A stretch of DNA of 64,000 bases from Trichobilharzia regenti (lineage: Eukaryota > Platyhelminthes > Trematoda > Strigeidida > Schistosomatidae). Made by a program: the position numbers and the translations under genes. Numbering within the stretch: the first letter of the stretch is position 1; every line of letters starts with the position of its first letter. The notes under the pieces were generated by a model, which saw only the letters and a list, made by a program, of their open reading frames with translations, searched no databases and was not told where the DNA came from. The stretch is from contig OX235264.1 of the NCBI GenBank assembly GCA_944472135.2, positions 86,996,319-87,060,318 of the forward strand. The letters run 5' to 3'. This document shows, one piece after another, positions 49,001 through 58,243 of this stretch.

Positions 49001-52000
49001 TGTATGATCCAACACAAGAACCAGTTAGTGCATTGAACCCATGGATTTCAGACAATCCAGATTATTGGAATACAGATGTGCGTCCTAAATACTTGCCTAT
49101 ACGTCGTATTAAACGTTGGAGTTTTTCAATCCATGAATTACTGAAAGATCCAGTTGGTTTAGAAGAATTTCAACGGTGGTTAGAAAAAGAATTTTCAGCA
49201 GAAAATCTAAGATTTTGGCAGGCTTGTCAGGTAAGAGATGTTTGTGTGCACTCATTTGTCTGTATGTATCGTCTGCTTCTAGTGCGAAATTTGGTATTTG
49301 TTATTATTATTACTTGGGTATTGAGCTTGTCATCGGGCAATGTTTTTACTATAGCTTTGCATTTCCATTAGCGTTTAATGGGGAACAAGGCTGACTACTC
49401 TGTTAACAGATCGGTCATTAATCGATAACCCTGGTCATGCTAGTGGTTTCAACTTTTGTAGGAAAGTGGCTTAGAATTTCATAGGTTGCAGTAATAATGA
49501 TTAGTGGCTTAAGACTATATTGTACGATATCGATGGTTTTTCTGCACTGTTTGGGAATGGTGGGGATAAGTTATTAACTACACTAACTAGGGTACTTGCT
49601 GATGTATGAAGGTCGAGAATTATTCCACACACTTATGTAGGTCGTTGTTTTTGCCAGTTTTTAGGAAAGGGTTGGAATTTATCCTGTGGTAACCACAGAA
49701 TGTTCAGCTTGGCTAATGTAGTATGTAGGAAACGCATTTATACGAAGGCTAAGTAGGATTACGAAAAAACGACCTCCAAAGACCAGTCAGTTTTCATTTC
49801 CGGGTGATAGTGCATTGGCCAGATCCTTACCGTTCAACAGGTTTTGGAACTCAGACGCACTGAGTGTCCTTTAACACACCATGTTTTCGACCTATTGATG
49901 GCATTTCATTCTCGGTCGTTGGATATTGTACTTATTTCTGGCTGTGATGAAAGGATTGTGGGAAATTGGATTGTGCTCATCAAGGTACTTTGTTAGAATT
50001 TACACAGACTTGTGGAAAGTGACATTTAACAGTGGGCGCCAAACATGTCCAGTGTTATTATTTTTACTTATTTGTGTTGTAAGCTTACTGAGTGATGTGA
50101 TTTCATCTGATTTCCGCCTCTAAGAAATTGATTAAAAACCAAGAAAATAGCTAATTGACTTAGAGTATATTATTATTATTCCCTTGGGTTCCGAGTGAAA
50201 AATAGGGCTTCAACAACACATCTCCACTTTCTCCTATTCTCTGCAGTCCTCCTTAGCTGGTGCCATGATTACCCATTAGCTTTCATATCCTCCTCACACG
50301 ATCTCCTCTATGTCACTCTCAGACACCCAGTTAGTAGTCTCTGTTCCAGGTCCCCCTCGAGCTCTAGCCTGGAGTTCTAACTCACCCAACAGTCTACTTA
50401 GCGTGTGTCCGACACGTCTCTATTTTCATCTACATATTTGTTGAGCATAAGGTTTCCAGGTGGTTGATTCCCAGAGTTTCTTGCTGCTAATTCTTTCCAC
50501 CTACCATATGACCTTCAATATTGATCCAGGTGTTGATAAAAGTTTGTCACTAGCTGTTTGAAATGCTTACCGTGACACGTCAAGTTTCTAACTGACTGAC
50601 TTAACATTGGTGTTGAAAATCCAGATTTTGTTCTTTCTGCTGAGTGCAGTACAGGTTTACAAACTGATTTTAGGGTAATGGTAGTCTGTCTTGCCTTTCC
50701 GATTCTGGTTGGTTCTGACATCCTGACCCGTGTTCGGCTGTCTGTAGTTGAAACGATTCTGCGTAACCAGATAAGTGGAGGAAGTGACCTCTTCCAAATT
50801 TCTTCCGTTGATAATGATTGATGTTTGTTGTTGTTGCTGTTGGTTGGTTATCTTCATCACCGAGTTCTCTATGATCACTCACAGTACACAGATGATATAC
50901 CCATATTGGATAAAAATGTTGACAAAATATAGAGTGCTCAACGCCTCGAGCTAAAAACCTAGTCATGTCCGGTATGCTTTTCATCCGTGTCAAGTGTAAA
51001 ATAACTCCACAAAACTGGTTTGCATTAACTTCTACTTTAAAAATAAAGAATAAAGGTGGTCAAATGTTCTGACCACTGACTATCCAGGATGTTGTATAAG
51101 TCTAAATGGACGACTTATTGCCGACTAAATTTCAGCATGGCTACGAAACGTTCATTTGACATCCGCTAACTCGCGTCATCTTTGGCATCGGAGAAATATT
51201 CAGCCATATATCAGTGGACATGCGTAGTGTGCAACAGTTCCACTATGGACGTATCAAGCATTAAGTGGACCAATGCGGTGAGTAGTAGTGTTGTTGTTAT
51301 GCGTCGTATTAGATAAGGATAGTCAGTCACTTGAAGTAACTAGACTATGTGTCACGCATGTTTAGCCACCGTCCTCCTCAAAGATTAATGTAAATTAAAG
51401 TAAGATTAAGTTAGAAAAGAGTAAAAATTAAGTAGTTATGTTAAAGCATAACACGAATCCGTGAATATACTGATTGTTAGGATAAGTTATGAAGGTAGAT
51501 GTAGTTGACACGGCTGCTGTTGTTGTGATGCTAAGCACTAATTATTCGATACTTAGGAGAATAGACCAAAACTGTATATAGTAGCGCAAATGTTTTTATT
51601 CTGTGATCTTTGAAACTTTAAAAATCACTACTGTTAAACAAATCAGTCTTTTCTCTTTTTTGTATGCTCTAATGGAATGTGACAACTTGAACTGACACAC
51701 TTCTGTGTGAAGCTCAACGTTGATTCTCCAGTCAATCACACTGAATGAATCACAATTTTACATATGTATATATGTATAATCTATTTACAATCTATGGAGA
51801 TTTCTGTGTACAGATTGTACAGCTTCTATGATAACTGCTTCTGCTTATGTAACTACTCTCTGTTTTGTAGCTCAGATAAATATATGACATTCAGTCGACA
51901 CTAAAGAATTTATTTGCCATCTATTAACCTTTATTTCTTCCCATATTGTCGTACAGGAGGGTACAAATTCTGTGTCAGCATTGATTGCAGCACAACCGTA

Positions 52001-54186
52001 TGATGGAGTCCAAGTATTTTACATTATTATTTTTTCAGGAAGAAGACTTGGAAACTATGCGTAGGAATCTTTATAAAATCGATATTGAGGTGATGTTTAG
52101 ACATTCAAATCCATTCAGAAAGAATTTCATTCTAAGAATTCCGTTGGTTCATTAAACCCTTCAGTTATAGGGCGAGCTCTAGTGGGAAGTTGTTGCCAGT
52201 TGGGTGCAGTAGGTCGCGTGTGAGAACAAATACTCGCCGATGACATTGGCTATTGGTCGCTCTATTTCGCGAATTAATAGAAGTTGGAATTCATCAACTG
52301 GTCATTGAGTCAGGTCCCAGTGTGGTGAGAGCAGGCTGCTAGCCGATTGGTTGTCACTAATATGGGCCGTGAGAAAATATGAACAAGCCTGAGTCAACAA
52401 CCAATCACAGCAAAGTTAACGTGGCAGAATATGATTCGCAGAGAGAACTCTATTTGTCAAGGAATCCCGAAACAACCAATCAGAAGCCTGCGTTTGTCTA
52501 CCTAAACAACCAATCAGATGACTGCGCTTGTCTATAATAATGTAGTTGAAAGATGTATAAATACGTGTTGATTTTCATAATAAAACGATCTGTTGCCTGG
52601 CCCTTGTCTTCTGTTGTTACATTTGGTGTCGCTGCCTACCGACAAATGGAAAGCCTATGCCCTGCTGTTTTTGATGGAGACATATGGATCTCCGGGCAGG
52701 ACTTCAAGGCTTCTGCACAGTTGAGTGGCGTTCAAGATCTGTCAGCGATGGAGCTGCTACTTGGGACGCTGCTGGGAGGTCGGGTGAAAGCAGCATATGA
52801 AAGTGTGAGCCGAAGTATGGACGAATGTTCGACAGGGTCAGGCAAACAGTTTCCAAAGTGGGAAGGACCATATATGGTCACTTCGAGATGGGGTTACGCA
52901 GACACAGTCGCAATGGCGAACAATGAGAGGCGCGTGAACGTCAGCGAGCTCCAGAAATGGATACAGCGAGACAAGCCAACGATGACGCCTGCACCAAGTA
53001 GATCAAGCCGACTTCAGTCGCACGTATTTGACGGGGGGACGAGTGTGGTGAGAGCAGGCTGCTAGCCGATTGGTTGTCACTAATATGGGCCGTGAGAAAA
53101 TATGAACAAGCCTGAGTCAACAACCAATCACAGCAAAGTTAACGTGGCAGAATATGATTCGCAGAGAGAACTCTATTTGTCAAGGAATCCCGAAACAACC
53201 AATCAGAAGCCTGCGTTTGTCTACCTAAACAACCAATCAGATGACTGCGCTTGTCTATAATAATGTAGTTGAAAGATGTATAAATACGTGTTGATTTTCA
53301 TAATAAAACGATCTGTTGCCTGGCCCTTGTCTTCTGTTGTTACACCAGTAGCGTAATGGTCTATGACCTCGCCTTGTAACCGGAAGGTCGCAGGTTCAAA
53401 CCTTGGCGGTGAGCGCACACTGCAGAGGAGTCCCAAACTAGGATGACAAAACAGCTGTCCAGTACTCTCCGGTTTTCCAATGGTCCTCTAACCGATGTCA
53501 GCTCATGATGAAATCCTGACACTAGTTGTATGCACATTTTCTACATGAGGTACACGACTTTGTCAATAATGAGATTCTGCTACTTTGATAATTAATGTAG
53601 TCAACCTGAACTAACACCTTTTGGGGGCGAGGTGAAGTCTTTTTGACTTCTGTTCTTTCCATATTTTATCAAGCATTTCGTTCTTAAATAATAAATCATG
53701 ACCACGCATATTTTAACATGAACAGCTCAATAATTTATGTGGATTCAGTTGACAAAATCTATTTTTCTGTATCTCTTAAATATTTTTTCTGCTGAATAAT
53801 TTTAGGTACTAAAAGGTGCTCCTCTTCGTGAAGTTCGCCAATCAATAATGAACATATATCAACAATACCTGGCACCGAATGCAGTAGAACCAATAAATAT
53901 TGATAGTAGGATTGCTGATCTAGTTCGACGTCATATTGACGATGAATTGAATACAACACCGAATCGATATTGTTTTGAAGCTGCTGAAGAGCATATTTTT
54001 CATTTAATGAAATCAGACTCATATTGTCGTTTTCTACGATCTGATGTCTATCGTGAATTATTTCGTGGTGGTAAGAAAAAATCTAAAAAACAACGTAGTG
54101 TAATAAATACGAGTACTTGTTCAGCACCTGGTGGGGGTGGTGCAATTCAGATTGCTGCATCAGTCAATTTTACTGGGATCGAGTAA
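33716..54186 (+). CDS. RGS7: R7-family regulator of G-protein signalling (DEP-DHEX-GGL-RGS)
   Basis: Coding exons: 33716-34040, 34073-34213, 36189-36526, 43119-43326, 46880-46995, 48240-48639, 49001-49230, 53806-54186. All introns are GT-AG, all phases agree, and the sum is 2139 nt (712 residues plus stop). Order: Ser-rich novel N-terminus (1-108), DEP (about 119-211), DHEX (212-300), GGL (about 338-395, interrupted, closing with NPW near 522), RGS (about 545-663), basic tail. R7 proteins pair through GGL with G-beta-5 and speed GTP hydrolysis by Gi/o-class alpha subunits at the inner plasma membrane. Key RGS residues are present ([32 protein letters not shown]). The family symbol is approximate: it could equally be called RGS6/7/9/11-like. 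Upstream exons or a trans-spliced leader are not excluded. Confidence 0.93.
34041..34072 (+). other. 32-nt intron in the RGS gene
   Basis: Starts gtattaac and ends ttctgtctag. Without splicing, the exon 1 frame stops at TAA 34052-34054. With it, exon 1 (phase 1) joins GAC-TTA-GAC in the DEP-coding frame. Introns of about 30 nt near the 5' end of genes are known in schistosomes. The left arm has the same intron at 15490-15459. Confidence 0.8.
34073..34213 (+). CDS. RGS exon 2 (DEP, first half)
   Basis: Encodes [20 protein letters not shown] and [14 protein letters not shown], the first half of the DEP domain, which anchors R7 proteins to membrane partners. The donor is acag/gtttgt, phase 1. 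An ATG at 34054 in the same frame could serve as an alternative start if the short intron were retained. Confidence 0.88.
34214..36188 (+). other. RGS intron 2
   Basis: About 2 kb, AT-rich, ending cttttag. Small frames on both strands (for example 34651-34914 -, 35960-36169 +) recur unchanged in the other copies only because the whole segment is duplicated; none shows a recognisable motif. Confidence 0.6.
36189..36526 (+). CDS. RGS exon 3 (DEP second half, DHEX)
   Basis: Encodes [30 protein letters not shown] and [20 protein letters not shown], ending WEFIYIQ, donor gtaagt, phase 0. It is very close to vertebrate RGS7 over this stretch by family pattern. It is present three times in the window. 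Confidence 0.93.
37717..39462 (+). pseudogene. RTE-like ORF, endonuclease part
   Basis: First ATG 37717 ([18 protein letters not shown]). Ser-rich N-terminus, then APE-type endonuclease motifs: [22 protein letters not shown] (catalytic Glu), [10 protein letters not shown] and [12 protein letters not shown] basic linker ([20 protein letters not shown]) leads toward the RT. The frame is intact until the solo LTR enters after SSQ at 39462. In the left arm only the first 550 bp of the element stay linked to this end. Confidence 0.88.
39463..39739 (-). repeat. Solo LTR inside the RTE-like LINE
   Basis: 277 bp, - orientation, TGTGGTGAG to TTGTTACA when read on its own strand. It is the same family as the LTRs at 52321 and 61589, with an internal deletion relative to them. 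The 4-bp ccag lies on both sides (39459-39462 and 39740-39743). Removing the LTR and one ccag rejoins the RTE frame ([17 protein letters not shown]). Solo LTRs form by recombination between the two LTRs of a full element. Confidence 0.9.
39740..40733 (+). pseudogene. RTE-like ORF, reverse transcriptase part
   Basis: The frame continues from the solo LTR with [36 protein letters not shown], block A ([14 protein letters not shown]) and block B ([15 protein letters not shown]). The catalytic motif reads YADG instead of YADD. A 4-bp duplication (gact) at about 40728 creates the stop at 40731-40733. The left-arm copy has neither lesion. Inactive. Confidence 0.88.
41089..41466 (+). pseudogene. RTE-like ORF, C-terminal part
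   Basis: 125 codons with [18 protein letters not shown] and [19 protein letters not shown]. Between the RT and this piece (40734-41088) homology runs through several frames ([20 protein letters not shown], then YGWL) with indels. Copy of 1468-1845. Confidence 0.75.
42442..42951 (+). other. Unrecognised open frame in RGS intron 3
   Basis: 170 codons are open between stops, without an early ATG (the first codons read [17 protein letters not shown]). The content is Cys- and Ser-rich, then [20 protein letters not shown], a hydrophobic run ([16 protein letters not shown]) and a basic segment ([12 protein letters not shown]). No domain is recognised. It ends at TAA 42949. I see no GT donor that would fit it into the RGS gene between exons 3 and 4, whose phases already match. 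It could be an old coding remnant, a separate exon or chance. Confidence 0.4.
43119..43326 (+). CDS. RGS exon 4 (DHEX end, linker)
   Basis: Acceptor tttttcag. Encodes [39 protein letters not shown] and a basic stretch ([12 protein letters not shown]). Donor ccag/gtcagt, phase 1. Its first residues continue exactly where exon 3 stops in the R7 pattern. This is the first exon with no copy in the left arm of the window. Confidence 0.9.
43327..44419 (+). other. RGS intron 4, first part
   Basis: AT-rich, without recognisable coding sequence. Short frames on the - strand (43392-43716) lack motifs. Confidence 0.5.
44420..46120 (+). mobile_element. Two decayed RTE-type LINE pieces in RGS intron 4
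   Basis: At 44440-45290 is a decayed SR2-type [22 protein letters not shown] (block A), [12 protein letters not shown] (block B, damaged), LNFADY. From about 45310 to 45945 is the tail of the other RTE family ([12 protein letters not shown], then the same 3' end as 41466-41630). At 45980-46110 is a further SR2-like 3' end ([15 protein letters not shown]). All are full of stops. Confidence 0.7.
46880..46995 (+). CDS. RGS exon 5 (GGL, first part)
   Basis: Acceptor catttcag. Encodes [20 protein letters not shown] and [14 protein letters not shown], donor gtatgt, phase 0. It corresponds to the first helix and turn of the G-gamma-like domain that binds G-beta-5. Confidence 0.85.
46996..48239 (+). 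other. RGS intron 5
   Basis: 1.24 kb, AT-rich. No recognisable gene or repeat. Confidence 0.5.
48240..48639 (+). CDS. RGS exon 6 (GGL middle, low-complexity insert)
   Basis: Begins [14 protein letters not shown], matching the GGL pattern (YTEQYLEYDPF in R7 proteins). Then about 115 residues rich in Ser, Gly, Thr and Asn ([34 protein letters not shown]). Donor ttcag/gtaatt, phase 1. The 400-nt length is not a multiple of three, so whole-exon skipping would break the frame. Confidence 0.85.
49001..49230 (+). CDS. RGS exon 7 (GGL end, RGS first half)
   Basis: The acceptor follows a (TTA)n tract and acttgtcag. Encodes [20 protein letters not shown] (GGL closing motif with NPW), [19 protein letters not shown] and [14 protein letters not shown] (RGS core). 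Donor gtaaga, phase 0. Confidence 0.92.
49490..50130 (+). pseudogene. Decayed LINE reverse transcriptase in RGS intron 7
   Basis: Broken translation shows an RTE-type RT finger and palm: [26 protein letters not shown] (compare the family's [14 protein letters not shown]), [28 protein letters not shown]. Many stops and frame changes. Confidence 0.55.
50170..50990 (-). pseudogene. Decayed SR2-type LINE, 3' part
   Basis: On the - strand, homology to SR2-type ORF ends is spread over several frames: a palm/thumb region around 50660-50880 ([19 protein letters not shown]), a tail near 50396-50480, and a 3' end near 50185-50260 shared with 45980-46110. Confidence 0.55.
51230..51750 (+). pseudogene. 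Decayed RTE-type LINE tail
   Basis: The + strand shows a degraded version of the C-terminal segment that reads [20 protein letters not shown] in better copies (here IKWTNAVSS and VVVMRRIR), followed near 51660-51740 by the RTE 3' end (gtgacaacttgaactg). No frame survives. Confidence 0.5.
52321..52621 (+). repeat. 5' LTR of copy A
   Basis: TG...CA ends. It contains a TATA-like gtataaatacg, then cataataaaacg, which could serve as polyadenylation signal. It also carries several copies of aaccaatca, a CCAAT-like element. Confidence 0.88.
52646..53065 (+). CDS. Fused gag/pol-remnant ORF of copy A
   Basis: 139 codons from ATG 52646, ending inside the 3' LTR. The first 75 or so residues ([20 protein letters not shown]) look like a gag start. 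At about [20 protein letters not shown] the reading becomes the C-terminal tail of an integrase/pol protein. The two halves are joined in frame with everything between them deleted. Whether the fused protein is made or does anything is unknown. Confidence 0.6.
   Translation: MESLCPAVFDGDIWISGQDFKASAQLSGVQDLSAMELLLGTLLGGRVKAAYESVSRSMDECSTGSGKQFPKWEGPYMVTSRWGYADTVAMANNERRVNVSELQKWIQRDKPTMTPAPSRSSRLQSHVFDGGTSVVRAGC
53044..53344 (+). repeat. 3' LTR of copy A
   Basis: 301 bp; no difference from the 5' LTR seen by eye, which points to a young insertion. Confidence 0.88.
53345..53570 (+). mobile_element. tRNA-derived SINE with decayed hammerhead
   Basis: A tRNA-like head (A box tagcgtaatggtc, B box caggttcaaaccttgg) is followed by a segment collinear with the schistosome SINE hammerhead. 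Near 53416-53466 the stem II part (gtcccaaactagga) and stem I halves (actg/cagt) are visible, but the core reads cagagga and caaa instead of CUGANGA and GAAA. LTR copy A is inserted in its first few bases. Confidence 0.7.
53806..54186 (+). CDS. RGS exon 8 (RGS second half, C-terminus, stop)
   Basis: Acceptor aattttag, phase 0. Encodes [52 protein letters not shown] and a basic Lys-rich end ([11 protein letters not shown]), then a Gly-rich tail. Stop TAA 54184-54186. It completes the RGS fold with the expected spacing from exon 7. Confidence 0.93.
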   Translation, partial: VLKGAPLREVRQSIMNIYQQYLAPNAVEPINIDSRIADLVRRHIDDELNTTPNRYCFEAAEEHIFHLMKSDSYCRFLRSDVYRELFRGGKKKSKKQRSVINTSTCSAPGGGGAIQIAASVNFTGIE

Positions 54187-55469
54187 TCAACAACCCGATT
54201 GGGATAAACAATCGCATTTTTTAAGGTATCTTCTTTAATCAAATACTTCAGTACACTTTCTTTGTTTCCAATTTAATTTTTCTGCACTTTATCAATGTTA
54301 TATTGTTACTTATGAGATTTAATTTTCACATTCAATATTATATGCAATTTAAATTTTTTCAAAGTTTTATACCCCCCTCCCTAAAGATCTATGCTCTTTT
54401 AATTCTATCATTGTATGTTCGATTAAAGGGGGGGAGTGAGTGAAATCAGATACCTTTGGTGACTTCAGCGCTTTCCATCCAACTAACTCTTCATCCGTTT
54501 CTTCTTACATCTAGTTTAGAGTTTAGTCTCCAGCATTTCATTTGTCCGGCTAGTTGTGGAATGTTTAATATAACTTCTTGAATGACTAGTCAACTTACCG
54601 AGGCTTGAAATTGACATCTTGTTGGCATTTTTTCTTCGACTGGGTTTCTTTTTACTGGTTCAACACGCGTATTCTGTCATTCCTGCAAACAAATTTCTGA
54701 GTCAGCAAGTGAAAAAGGATTATTTATTACGTTGCTAGATGTGTTCCACTGTGATATCTCAGTCTTTTCTTTGTTTTCATCCTCCTTTTGAAGTCCTATG
54801 CATTTATTATTTATATCCACTAATTTGTCTTTTCAATCTTTTCTTTTCTTTCCTGAATAATTCTGCTGACATTCATTGATTTATTCTGTTTGTGTAACTG
54901 CTTTACTTGAATTTGTTTAATGCTCAAAAACATTTATCAATCATTTGGTGTCCATTCCACATAGTGTTGTGTGTTGCATTGGGCAGCGAAATTTAATTTA
55001 ACACAGGAATGTTTTTTTTGTACAGGTTATTCTATATTTATCATGCATATTTCATTCTGGGAATATTTTTTAAGCATTTGGTACTCTATAGTTGCATTTA
55101 AACTAATTTGACTTCTAATTTTATTATTTTACTTACTACAGATAGTTTATTTATTGACTGTGATCTTAATTTAATTTGTTGCTTTTTTTCGGCATATACT
55201 TATGTGACTACTTACAGTGTTTGTTTAAGTAGTAATCTGTGCAGCTCATTCATTATTGGGCACTGTGATGTATGTGTGACTATTATCATTGATATTTTAC
55301 TTATTATTATTACTATTATTATTTATTCGAAATTTCCGCTTATCTTAACTGCATAGTGTAATTTTATGTGATAGTAAACTAAATTGTATTGCTGAAACTT
55401 TCGTCACACCAGTTACTTTTAGAATTATAAAATCATGTCATTGATAACCTGATATTTTCATTGAATAAA
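54187..55469 (+). other. Probable RGS 3' UTR region
   Basis: T-rich, without coding signs. A canonical AATAAA lies at 55464-55469, and a weaker ATTAAA lies near 54422. Which one is used cannot be told from DNA. Confidence 0.35.
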
Positions 55470-56059
55470 CTATCTGAGCGTTGTTGCTAAACTAGCTTAA
55501 TTATCGAATAGAACTTAAGATAACGAAAAACTTTCATTTTAGTTGTTGACATGTTTTGATAATACAGAATGGTGCAGGCCTGATCATCCAGCTATCCATC
55601 AGATGGGACGTGAACGCCGTATCTAGAAGTTATGCAAAATGTTTGTGCCCATAGGTATCTTCGTTCATTTGCTTATATTAGAAATAGAAATATCATAGGT
55701 ATTGATATTGGTTGTTGATAAGCTTAGTAAGTTGGTCGACAATTTTACGAAACTTCATGGATTCATAAGGCTAAGCCGTGCGGTACCCACGCACAGTTAC
55801 TGTACTTCTTGAAAAGCAGTATTAGCTAGTGTAAAATTAATTCGTTAAAACATACAGGTTACCAGACCCAAATTGATTCCTTGCTTTCCAAGTGGAACAT
55901 AAGACTTCAAGCATTGAATTTTTAGTAGTGGTGGCGTTTTTATTTGGGTGTTACACTAGCCTCACGTCCAACCCCCGCTTTTTGGGTCTTATTTATTTAT
56001 TTTTTTCATTTATTTATTTTTGATTACAGCTTGTTTCCACACTGTATTTTTGGTACAAG

Positions 56060-56198
56060 TATGGAATTTTCAGCATGGATATCGGTAGCCCAAATTTTGC
56101 AGGCCGACCATAGATATCAGGTGTGCGTCGGCAGGGGATCGAACCTCGGACCATGTGCATGATCGGCGAGAGTCCTAACCACTGTGCCACCGACGCAC
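56060..56198 (-). mobile_element. tRNA-derived SINE
   Basis: On the - strand, 56198-56123 is tRNA-like: A box tggcacagtggttagg, B box gaggttcgatcccc, and 9-nt complementary ends (gtgcgtcgg/ccgacgcac). No proper anticodon stem forms. The downstream tail (atggtcggcctgcaaaattt) matches the SINE at 26724-26860. It is followed on the + side by T-rich sequence near 55980-56020. Confidence 0.7.
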
Positions 56199-56204
56199 AA
56201 GGTT

Positions 56205-56283
56205 AAGGAGAGAGCGCCGGCGGGAGATCGAACGTGAACCTCCGGTATGACTGGCAAATATTCTACCACTTATGCACTGATGT
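56205..56283 (-). other. tRNA-Gly-like degraded sequence
   Basis: On the - strand, gtgcataagtggtagaat and ttcgatctcccgcc resemble the D-arm and T-arm of a glycine tRNA, but the acceptor and anticodon stems do not form. Probably a tRNA pseudogene or a second SINE head beside the previous one. Confidence 0.4.
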
Positions 56284-56774
56284 TAGGAATATACTCAAAA
56301 CATAGCTCTAATTCTTGAATTCATTGACTTCAGATGTCAACTGCGTATGAATATATAAGGCAAATGTCAGAGGTTGACAAGATGCTAAGAATCAGTGGTT
56401 GAGTACTTTAAGGAATAATTCATAACAGTCCACAATAGTGCAAAAGTATTCATTCTTTACTGTCTTCCAGATTATGAGCTACAACTTTTCATTTAATTAT
56501 TCTCTCTCCCATACATCGTTCACTATGGTTCTATTCCTCATTGTAACGTGGGACACATTGCAGAAGACTACACCAATATACTACTCACAAATTCTAGTCA
56601 ATAACACGCCCCACAACAGCACGTAAATGATTTCCACTCCTTCAGGTATTTTTTAAATATGATATTAGAGTATTTTCACTGGACACTAGTGCGACGTGTC
56701 TAGTCCTTCCTTTGGTGCAGACTGAATTCTACCAGTCAGGTCTTCAGTGTGGCCACCATTCTAGGTAGCTCGCC

Positions 56775-58015
56775 ATCATGGTGTCTGTCTGGATTCAACA
56801 TAGAACTTGGCACCGAAGTGCAGTAGTTCCAGTTGCCACGTTCCAAATAGCACACAAAGGTAGACAAGAAGATGAGCGAAGAGAATCAATACAGTCTGAC
56901 AAGTATAAGAGTAAAACAGAATGGGTAATGGTAGAAAGAAATATGAAAGATTACAGAGACTGAATACATCTGCGCTGGCCATTGACAACGATTTTGAGCC
57001 ATGTCACCTACTGTCTCCAGCCATTGATTCCTAGAGTCCCGAGGCCCCCAACCCGGAAGTCTGCATCTCCCTACCTGACCGACTCAGTTTAACTGTCAAG
57101 GATTTCATGGATTGATGAGGCCATGTTTTCGTTTGGCCACCACTTACTCTTTTCCAACCTGCACCTATCTATATCAGCTAGTAATGCCCGTCGGAGGGGG
57201 GGACGCGATGGTTAGGCATGTGCAGCACGTCACCTAGCCATCTTAATCTATGTAACTTTATAGCCTCGTCGATTGATTTTCCCTGTTTGCCCAACACTCT
57301 ACGCCTAACGTCAACACTACTTACCTAATTAAACCGCCTAACGTGAGACAGAGATCGAAGACATCTATGATCGAAAGCAGTCAACCTTTTCATGTCTTCA
57401 ACTCGTATTGGCCATGTTTCAGAGCCATAGAGAAGGACGGAGCGAACTGATGAGCAGTACACACGTCCCTTGGTTGATAACCGGATGTCACGCCTACGCC
57501 AGAGATGGTGTAAGTCAGCGAAAGCAGCTCGAGCTTTTTGGATCCGTGCTGAGATTTCGTCGCATATCAGTCCGTTGGTTCTGATACAACTTCCCAAATA
57601 GGTGAAGTTGTCAACATGTTCTATCACTTCACTCCCTATCACTAAGTTAGAAGTTGACGTGGTCCAGTCCTGTAGCAGCATTTTACATTTTACAGGGGCG
57701 AATCGCATGCCAAACATACGAAGATTGCTGCTCAAGGTGTTCAGAAGACTCTGCTGGATTTTGTCAGCATCCTCCCCTAACAGGACTATGTCATCTGCAT
57801 ATTCTAAGTCCATAAGACTATTCCCTGGTAAGAAGTCGATTCCTAAGTCATTACGTTCAGTTAAGGATACTTCCATCAGCATATCTATGATGAAGTTAAA
57901 CAGAAATGGGGAAAGTGGACATCCCTGTCGGACACCACTGGTTGTTACCAATTCAGATGACAATTCCCCATAAGCCCTTACACGACTACGTGAGTTTGAA
58001 TAGTGCCTTGATTAG
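56775..58015 (-). mobile_element. RTE-like LINE, 3' part
   Basis: Same family as 37567-41630 but diverged. It holds the RT from before block B to the 3' end near 56800. The 5' break at about 58015 adjoins unrelated sequence and then a SINE. Confidence 0.8.
57325..57963 (-). pseudogene. RTE-like reverse transcriptase fragment
   Basis: 212 codons with block B ([15 protein letters not shown]), YADD ([16 protein letters not shown]) and the thumb region through LLYGSETWPIRVEDMKRL. It lacks the 4-bp frame-shifting insertion seen at LLYGWL in the two arm copies. 5'-truncated; the C-terminal region downstream (56940-57324) is in other frames. Confidence 0.85.
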
Positions 58016-58049
58016 TGCAATGTCCATCATGGTGTACGTTGATTTGATT

Positions 58050-58243
58050 ATATTAGATGGTTGGAGGCAATCGGCAGGAAGCCTTGGACCTAGGTTTCGT
58101 GCTAGTTGGCCCTCATCAGCAAGGCGTATCTGCAGCCTTGAAGGAACTCATGTCCCTTCTGAGATTCGAACCCGCGTCTCCCAGTGCTGCAGTCAGAGAC
58201 GTTACCACTGAGCTATTCGGACTCGCGATTGACCTCCTGTAGG
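58050..58243 (-). mobile_element. tRNA-derived SINE with hammerhead
   Basis: Read on the - strand from 58243: a tRNA-like head (A box tagctcagtggtaac at 58215-58201, B box gggttcgaatctcag at 58174-58160), a short spacer, then a hammerhead (58125-58081). The layout of tRNA head plus hammerhead is that of schistosome Sm-alpha-type SINEs. The exact 3' end is unclear. Confidence 0.8.
58081..58125 (-). ncRNA. Type I hammerhead ribozyme, near intact
   Basis: Order on the - strand: stem I GCCTTG, core CTGATGA, stem II GGGC/GCAC (one G-A mismatch) around CAACTA, GAAA, stem III CCT/AGG, cleavage triplet GTC, stem I CAAGGC. The predicted cut lies between 58087 and 58086. Every conserved core base is present; the stem II mismatch may lower activity. 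Confidence 0.8.

Larger units (their letters stand above)
52321..53344 (+). mobile_element. Short LTR retrotransposon derivative, copy A
   Basis: Two 301-bp LTRs (52321-52621, 53044-53344) that look identical by eye enclose 422 bp. The 4-bp duplication ccag lies outside (52317-52320, 53345-53348). The interior starts tttggtgtcgctgcc and ends in a G-rich tract (tttgacggggggacgag) that would serve as polypurine tract. It encodes a fused remnant of gag and the pol C-terminus. The element interrupts the head of a SINE. The same deletion is found in copy B at 61589. Confidence 0.92.
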